From Nectonema munidae (taxonomy: Eukaryota > Nematomorpha > Nectonematoida > Nectonematidae), in assembly GCA_030549495.1 (NCBI GenBank), contig JAUIRK010000338.1, forward strand, positions 28,736 through 92,735: a stretch of 64,000 nt of DNA, in the 5' to 3' direction. This document shows, piece after piece, positions 57,291 through 64,000 of this stretch. Position 1 is the first letter of the stretch; each line of letters starts with the position of its first letter. The notes under the pieces were generated by a model. The model did not search any database and was not told the DNA's origin. It was given only the letters and a program-made list of their open reading frames with translations. Made by a program: the position numbers and the translations under genes.

Positions 57291-59424
57291 CCACTTTCTT
57301 ACTATTTCCTGGTAGAGACGCCCTTACAATTTTATAAACTTCAAGTTTTATTGAATTTTATTTTTAAGCATCCGTTTTATCAAATCTATAAACTAAAAGA
57401 TGCTCCAATAATTTTATATCACCACTTTGAATTACATAGCATTATTTATAACTTGTCAATAGTCATACCAGCTTAAGCTTAACATAAAATCAAAAAAAAT
57501 CTTTGTGAGATATGCCCATTGAGGTGAAATAATTATTACAAATATAAAAAATTGTAAAAACTGGACACTTTATTGCTGATTTTGCTGACTAGTTTCGGAG
57601 GATAAACTCCTTTTTCAAAGTAATATATAAAAATCCTTTTTCATTTATATATTTGCTTTAAAAAGGAGTTTATATATGAGGTTAAATTTAGTTTACTACC
57701 TCGCTCGAAATGTATACTACTACTTGATGCGCTCAATATTGTAATCTTTTAAAGGTCGCATATATTATTAATATAGTTTTGGGTGTGAGGAAATTTTCTT
57801 TTAAAACAGTATGTTTGCTCTCGAATCTGAGAGTTTTGCAGTGTATTAACGCTCCAAATTGGAGAAATTGTCATGAGTAATGAAGTAAAAATGCTCTGTT
57901 TAGCCTCTTCCCTAACTCTAAGGCATGCTGATCCATATGAGATTCTGTAACTGAAAAGTAAAAAAGATGAATACTTAACAAATATAATAATTCATTAATT
58001 ATAACGAACCAATATGGCTGAAAACTTGCAGATCTATTTCATTTTCCAGATTACAACTGGGACGCTCATATCACGACATATGTGATGCGAACTTAAGATT
58101 CTAAAAATCAAGCAATGTTGATATACAAAAAATTTATTCTGTTAAGAAATAAGATAAAATTTCATCAAGAAAATCTTCTTACTAAAGATCTACAAACTTT
58201 GTTGTAAAAATTCGATCCAGAATTGTCCATAATAACGTAAACTTTGTGATTGAGCAGTCAAGTAGGCAAATTCTTAAATGACCACTTTCTTGTTTTACTT
58301 CTTTGAAGAATGTTGGCCCCTTGATTTGTAGCTTAAGTTTAAAAGTAATAATAAAACTTTTATCATTCATGTGGTTTTGGCTATTAAGGGTTTCAACTAC
58401 AGTGCCTGAAAATGTGTACAATAATACCAAATTGCAAAATCCCAAAGTATGCCGAAGTCAAAAAATAAACTTCTATCTCCCAGGATTTTTGAGCCACAAA
58501 AAACATATGGCTTCGAACCAAAAATATTTCATATAAAATAATTTTTATATTAAAATATTTAAGGTTAACCGTTATGCAATCGTTTTATTTACCTGATGTC
58601 AATTATGATTGGTAACTATTTTTTTCATAATATTAAGACAGATAAAGATGAGATTGAGTAGTCATAGAAATGTAAAATTTTGAAAGCAACATTTTTTTAT
58701 AGTTTTCTTGCTGATGTTGAAAACTTCCATCTTGCCTGACAACGAAGCAAAGAACTGTTGCTACGGAAGACCTACGTGAAAGGGTTGCTCAAGCAAACTA
58801 GAATGTTCTATTTCAGATTGCGAAGAACTAGATTTATATTTTCAACAGACACTAATTTTTGCTAAAAGAGGCTTGTTTATTGAAGGGTTTCGTACTATCG
58901 AAATAATAAAACTAGTTTATATTAATGACTCCTTGAATAAGAAAAAGATAAAAAATAATTATTATAGTAGCTTAGAGTATTCATGAAATAATTCTATCAC
59001 TATTCTTAGCAAAAAAATGAAAAAGAAGATAAACCATTATTTTTCATGTTAGCAAATTTTAAAAATATAAATGTACATTCTCATAGAAGTAAAATTCTGA
59101 CTTCTCTTTTTATGTTCGGACTCTTCGGAAGTAAATCGGATTAGTCTGCTTTACTATTTTCAAACTGCAAACTTATATTTTGGATCATAATAACGCTTTA
59201 GAATTTGTTGGTAGTCTTTAAAATTTGAGAAAAATCGTTATAAGCCGGAACAACTTAATTTTGCAAATATATTTTGAAAATTGCAAAAATCCAAAAAAAT
59301 AATTGATTCAATCGTACTTTTGCAAAGATGAGATATTCTTCAAAATTTTCTCTATTTTGAAGGAAATAGCGGAAATATTTTTGAAGTTATAGTTTACAAT
59401 CAGAATGCTTCTTACCATTTTAAT
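57291..59424. other. gene-free stretch
   Basis: AT-rich; contains the hairpin at 57602-57673. A minus-strand patch at 57895-57955, preceded by TTTTCAG, is open for about 25 codons, but no family was recognised. No gene called. Confidence 0.4.
57602..57673. repeat. inverted repeat forming a hairpin
   Basis: ATAAACTCCTTTTTCAAAG and CTTTAAAAAGGAGTTTAT are reverse complements with one mismatch over 19 bp, separated by about 36 bp. They could fold as an RNA hairpin or be the ends of a very short MITE. Confidence 0.5.
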
Positions 59425-59662
59425 CAGGGCTTGGAGTCGGAGGGAAAATATCCGACTCCGCCTGCAATACTTAAAAAGTTAAGAAATTCAACACAAACTC
59501 TTCGCTTCCGACTTTGACTAAAGAAGGGGCACTAAAAAATAAACTATTTTTTTTATTAAAAAAATACTTAAAAAACGACCCATAAATTTTATTAGATACC
59601 GACTCCAAACTCCAATCCCTTTAAAATGTCTGCCTCCACGTACTCACGACTCTCCAACCCTG
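59425..59662. mobile_element. hAT-like MITE (CAGGGCTTGGAGTCGGAG ends)
   Basis: A 238-bp element with ends CAGGGCTTGGAGTCGGAG and ACGACTCTCCAACCCTG. Flanks ATTTTAAT and GCTTTAAT match at six of eight positions, an aged 8-bp hAT target duplication. The interior repeats CCGACTCC-type words. Same family as 672-752. Confidence 0.65.
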
Positions 59663-59664
59663 GC

Positions 59665-62196
59665 TTTAATAGATCGTTAGTTCTTACAATCAAGCAAATT
59701 TTTTCTCTATATTTGCGTTATGAGCGTGTATTTCAAAAATACCGTATTGAGTTATGTAACTTATAAAAGTTATTTATAAAACATTTTTTTAAAAAGCTCA
59801 CCAATCTTTTGTTCTTGATAGTAGTTAAAAATTAGTACTTCTTTTTCAGCATTCAAAATAAAAAAAATTGATCAAATAATTAAAAATCATTTAAGGATAA
59901 ATAACATAAAAAATCCCGTCATTTAAGCTTTTAGAAAAATAGGGACAAAAAATTTTTTTCCGACAAAATCCGGTTTTGTCCGCTCGATTCACGACCTCTG
60001 GTCACCCCATCCTAATATAGAACTTTTAATTAAGAAATAAAAACAGAATAAATTAATTAAGAGTAACTATCAAGTTACTGCACGAAGCCAAACATAGGAG
60101 AAACATGTATGGTATTACCGGCTCAGACTCCATGGTTGAAAATTAGCCCAGCTCTGAAACCCTGTTATCTAAAATATCAAGTTATGAGTATATACCCTTA
60201 GAAGAGTTTGTTCAATATAAAACAAAATGAGAGAAACTTTATTAAGAGTTAAATATATCTTTGATCATCAACTAAATGCAAGGAGAAATTAATCTATAGG
60301 CAACTTTTAGGTTTCCTTGTTAAAAGAACTATGATTTTGAAAATATAGGAATTAAATGTATGAAATTTACTTTTTGTAAACATAAAATCGGATTTTGTTT
60401 TTTATTAATATATATTAATAACCAATAATGAAACCTAAAAATTATTACCAATATATCAATTGTTCCTTTGTATGTAGTTGATCATAAAAGATGAATTTCT
60501 TTCATGTAAACGTTTTATAAATGAAAGTTTTTAGAGAGAGAGAGGCATTATTAAGAATGTTTTTAATGTTTCAAGATTATCTTTAACAAAGATAAATATA
60601 TACATCCATTTCGTTTGTGTGTGTTGCAAGTGATGATGCAAGACAGTATTCTTATCGAAGAATATCCTTTTCCAGACAAAAAATAGAATTATGTCTCACT
60701 TCTATTCGTATATATAAATATATGGAATTTTGAACTACGTGGCAATATTAAAGAAATTACGTGGAAGTATGAGACTATTTTTTGCCTAAGATAGGATCAA
60801 TGAGTGGCATTTGCATCTGTCAATCTTGTTAATACGTGGTCATAATTGGTGCAAAATATAGAAGTATTATATTATTGGCTGAAAGTAAAAAATTTTAATA
60901 CGTAGCGAAAAAGTGTATCTGCCAATTTTTTAAGGGTTGCAAAAGGGCCGAAAAATAATGCTTCGGTCCGCTAAATCTTAGAGCCCCCTGGGAAATACTG
61001 GATTCTAAAGGATTTAAATTTTGAACAGCAAAAAAAGCTAAAATGAAAAGTAGAAAATTTTTGTAATTTGAATAAAAATAAAATCAAAAATCTATTTTTT
61101 TAATCTAACACATTAAAAACTTAGTCTAGATAACTGTAAATTGTATTTTCATAACTCTTCTCTAAAGCTGGTTAAGAATTAGCTACACTAGCATTCAGGT
61201 TAAGAATCAGTATATCACATCAATTAATTCAAATATTGGAAAAGAGGTGTTTTACGTGAATGCGTTTCGATCTTTGAAAAGATGCGTATACGATAACTGG
61301 CGCGCAAATGCACGAAAATGACAAATTCTTTTTTATATAGAAGGTAAACGCAATACTTTGTATTCAAGTAGATAACACATGATCTAATTCAGGCGCCTTC
61401 TAGTATGAAATCGGGATCGCATAAGCAGTAAGGTTTGAATGGTTTAACGCTGTAAGAAGAAATGCTGTCAAATAGCCATTCTCTGGCCAGAGCTATTGCG
61501 CTATAAGTAAGAAATATTTCTAAAACAGAAAAGAAACTTTTGTCAGCACCATGATTAAAGAAAAGTTACAAAAACATTGAAAGGGTGGTGAAGGAAATTA
61601 TGCAAAAAATATGCAGCCAATTTGCTCTTATATGCAACTGGTATATTCAGAAACCCCATCCTCATATGTGCTATTTGATTCAAATAACTGAGAAACTTTT
61701 TACATCTAAAAATTTTTCTGCAATGTTTTATGCAAACAAAAAAGGTATTAAGCAAACGCGTATCTAATGATGATGAATAGAATGGCCGCCCGCTAGGAGT
61801 GGCAAACACGTCATTTGTCTCGGTTCCGATTTCTATTTTTTTTCGGAAGCGTAGATAATAATAAATATTTTAGAACATGATTTTAGTTATAATGAAAAAT
61901 CGTATTGCTTAATTTAAATAGTTAATCTTATATAATTGAAGATGCGTTTCTAAGTTATTTTCCAACGTACTCTTGGCGATGTATCCCGTTCCCAAACCTT
62001 TTTTTTAGATAATCTAAATGCTCATAAAAATAAAACATATTTTTTTTATTATTTATAATAAAACTAGAAAATTTAGCTGCGACTCTCAAATTTTTTTTAG
62101 ATACCGCCCGACTCCTACGACTTTAAAATTTGTGTGTCTACAGATTCTGACTCAGCCGAAAACTCTGAATGAAATGATAGAAAATTTGTTTGTTTA
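59665..62196. other. gene-free stretch
   Basis: AT-rich, no gene recognised. Frames at 61555-61809 (minus) and 61585-61767 (plus) overlap antisense and lack domains. Between 61800 and 62160, words such as GACTCAGCCGAAAACTCTG recall the 59.4-kb hAT family but could not be delimited. Confidence 0.35.
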
Positions 62197-62312
62197 GCGC
62201 CTAAGGACCACAATTTGGACACCTATTTGTCTGCTTTCTTTTTCAATCGAATTATATATATAAGACGATTTTCATTTCTTGGGCCACTAGTGTTGCACTG
62301 GTCGCTAAAAGT
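62197..62312. mobile_element. possible TTAA-MITE relative
   Basis: The left end TTTAGCGCCTAAGGACCAC and the right end CACTGGTCGCTAAAAG are approximate inverted repeats, and GTCTGCTTTC and AAGACGATTTTC inside recall the CGTCTGC motifs of the TTAA MITE family. The ends lack the CCC/GGG of the other copies, so membership is uncertain. Confidence 0.35.
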
Positions 62313-62547
62313 TCAATATCTTAATTACAAGCAAACTTACAAAGCCCTGCTACAAAACTTCTTTTTCTCTTAGTCTTCTTTCCTATAACTAACACCTTTT
62401 GATATATAGCGGACACAGAATCTAATCAGTAGTGAAATGAAACATACGACACTTTGTCTTTCAACATCATGTCGTAGAACCGCTAAAGGATAGGAAGTGA
62501 TGAAAACATTTTTAAAAGTTCGTCTCATGCCAAGCTTTCTCTATTAA

Positions 62548-62657
62548 CCCATTAGATTCAACTGTCTTTTTAAAAGACGCAGAATTCTTGAATTACCCTT
62601 TCACAAGCAGAACTTTTCATTTCTTGGTGAAACGGTGTCATACTGATCCTGAAAGGG
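62548..62657. mobile_element. TTAA-flanked MITE, copy 5
   Basis: TTAA at 62544-62547, then CCCATTAGATTCAAC; the right end reads GATCCTGAAAGGG followed by TAAA. About 110 bp. The interior has AAAGACGCAG and AAGCAGAAC, matching the GCAGACG/GCAGAAG motifs of copies 2-4. More diverged than they are. Confidence 0.5.
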
Positions 62658-62726
62658 TAAAAAGGTAGTTTACTTCTATATCGAATTATTTAATCTTGAC
62701 AGGTCTATGCGGACTGTAATAAAAGG

Positions 62727-63041
62727 TTATTCAATAAAATAAAAAATGGAACCATCGTATTTCTCTTTTTGAAGGCTGGTATTCACTTCTGTAGCAATTA
62801 GAACCAATTTGCACGCCTCTGTGTCCGGAGTTTGAGAATCCAAAGATAAAAGGCCTTCCAGGGAGTTGACAACCTGAGCACCAGTTAAAATCAGCAACTC
62901 TTTCAATTGATCAAATGGAAGATCTGAGGAAGAATTGCCAAACCACGAGATGGCATAGCTTTTATTCAACAGGCTTTGAGTTAGGCAAGATTTGTTGCGT
63001 GTTTGTGATGAAAGACTATCACACCATACTTCGTATTTACT
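62727..63041 (-). CDS. BRCT-domain exon, BRCA1-like second BRCT
   Basis: Acceptor TTAATGTTAATCAG, then an open frame of 104 codons to a stop at 62727. It begins SKYEVWCDSLSSQTRNKS, resembling the inter-BRCT linker of BRCA1 (FEVRGDVVNG). A BRCT fold start follows: AISWFGNSSSDLPFDQLKEL, then LILTGAQVVNSLEGL and CKLVLIATE. DQL...L.GA.VV matches PTDQLEWMVQLCGASVV of BRCA1 better than BARD1. The last BRCT helix with its conserved Trp is absent. Either a donor inside (GAA|GTGAAT near 62775) leads to an unseen exon, or the domain is truncated. The BRCA1 assignment is inference; BRCT is more certain. Confidence 0.65.
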   Translation of the reverse strand, partial: SKYEVWCDSLSSQTRNKSCLTQSLLNKSYAISWFGNSSSDLPFDQLKELLILTGAQVVNSLEGLLSLDSQTPDTEACKLVLIATEVNTSLQKEKYDGSIFYFIE

Positions 63042-63043
63042 CT

Positions 63044-64000
63044 GATTAACATTAAAATGATTTGAGTATTTTAACTAATAGATAATATGTTATAATAGAT
63101 TCCTCCTCTCCGGAAACAAATGATAGCAATAAATAAAAATGAAAGTTTTGTCCTCGTCCAAAACAATATATCATTGGTTTTGTGTGCTTTTTACTGATAA
63201 CTCTTACAAAAATTCAGCCAAAAACTATTTGGCGCTTCTTCAGGACAGTTTATAGCACGAGGTGCCACTTCTAGAACATCACAAAAATCAATTCCTTCAT
63301 TAAAAATTCGTAGAATAAGTCAAAATTTATTAAATTATGATAATGAAAAAAAGATACTTAATCCTTTTTTGAATAATCATTTCAAATTTGAAGTTTTTTT
63401 TAATTCAATTATATTTTTGTATCAGAAAGAAAAATTTGTTGTTTTTTTGTTCTATTTATGTCATAAACTGGTAATGAAAAAAGTCAATAGAATGACTATA
63501 AAATTTTCATACAAGAAAAGTATTTCAAAAATGGAGCACAAGGGTGCTCAATTTCAAAGATTGAAATTTCCAGTTTTTTAACCCAGATAAAAAAAAATGA
63601 AAATTCATTTTTGATATGCAAAAAAACATTTTACGAGAATAGGCACAAAATTCAATTTGATTTTTTTGTTCAATTTAGCTCAAAGCTGTTAATTTAAGGA
63701 AAAACTCAATACAAGTTTAATTTTTAAGTAAAAAAAACTAAAGATTTTTATAGTGTTCAAGAAGTGAAACATTGGTACATAAGATATCAAAAGTAAAATT
63801 TTCAGTATTTTTAATCAAACTAAAATATGTTTTAAAACAAAAATTTTAAATATGCAGAGGAAACATTTGTGAATTATTTTATCACACACTCCTTGCGTAT
63901 TTCTGTCTTTTTTCAAGCACATATGGTGTACCACGATCTTTTTCCATAAACCTCACGGTGGATCCAACACAAATAGTAAGATCGAAGCAAAAAAACCACT
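63044..64000. other. intron of the BRCT gene, no further exon confirmed
   Basis: AT-rich. The minus strand at about 63880-63985 reads CFDLTICVGSTVRFMEKDRG and onward, and contains a GTGAGG that could be a donor. It might be part of an upstream exon cut by the window edge; this is unproven. The + frame at 63369-63581 is not a gene. Confidence 0.3.

Noticed and set aside
57895-57955. Possible minus-strand exon after TTTTCAG
   Set aside because: Only about 25 codons, no donor in a usable place and no recognised homology.
52860-62700. First exon of SMNDC1
   Set aside because: Donor-like sites near 54073, 54523, 58588 and 59799 were examined, but none follows a short ATG frame in phase 0 resembling the SMNDC1 N-terminus.
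1-64000. CRISPR arrays, bacterial operons, viral genes or toxin systems
   Set aside because: No direct-repeat/spacer pattern, no prokaryotic gene layout, and no capsid, envelope or toxin domains were recognised.

Overview
The window is AT-rich metazoan DNA: sparse host exons with canonical GT/AG splice sites, long introns, and a dense layer of decayed transposons. SMNDC1, DNAJA2 and BRCA1-type BRCT coding sequence indicate an animal. The transposon mix (piggyBac, MULE, hAT, Tc1/mariner, pogo-like, LINEs, tRNA-derived SINEs) and the very high A+T suggest an arthropod, perhaps a copepod crustacean. That placement is inference. No viral, CRISPR, bacterial or toxin-like system was seen.

Host genes. 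(1) A DNAJA2-type Hsp40 co-chaperone lies on the + strand at 26755-28069, essentially complete in one exon. (2) An SMNDC1/SPF30 splicing-factor gene lies on the - strand. I rebuilt it from six exons with matching phases: 52794-52859, 50863-51170, 49824-49911, 45262-45422, 37546-37672 and 32716-32901. Its roughly 20 kb is mostly intron filled with mobile elements, and the first exon was not found. (3) A BRCT exon resembling the second BRCT of BRCA1 is on the - strand at 62727-63041, the 3' part of a gene that continues past the right edge. (4) A possible C2H2 zinc-finger exon on the - strand at 1636-1942 has a degenerate second copy just upstream.

Mobile elements. 0-26 kb is mainly nonautonomous DNA transposons: hAT-like elements with exact 8-bp target duplications at 1014-1497 and 10445-10863, a MULE-like element at 13017-13571 and a pogo-like element at 20847-21672. 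It also has a Tc1/mariner pseudogene, SINE copies and a tandem-repeat array (18.9-19.65 kb). The same repeat returns in opposite orientation at 30.2-31.4 kb. Inside SMNDC1 introns lie a MULE with subrepeat-bearing ends and a 10-bp target duplication (34694-37346), a LINE with a MITE in it (40.8-43.1 kb), and a piggyBac element with TTAA target duplications (47179-49307). A family of roughly 110-130 bp MITEs with TTAA-CCC ends is scattered over the window. The right third holds a perfect 40-bp inverted-repeat element, a SINE, an endonuclease fragment of an RTE-like LINE, and another hAT-like MITE.

The host genes do not form an operon or one pathway; SMNDC1 and the BRCT gene only share a strand. 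The most interesting signals are the scattered SMNDC1 gene with a divergent Tudor domain, the two elements with subrepeat-rich ends, the TTAA MITE family and the two opposed satellite-like arrays.
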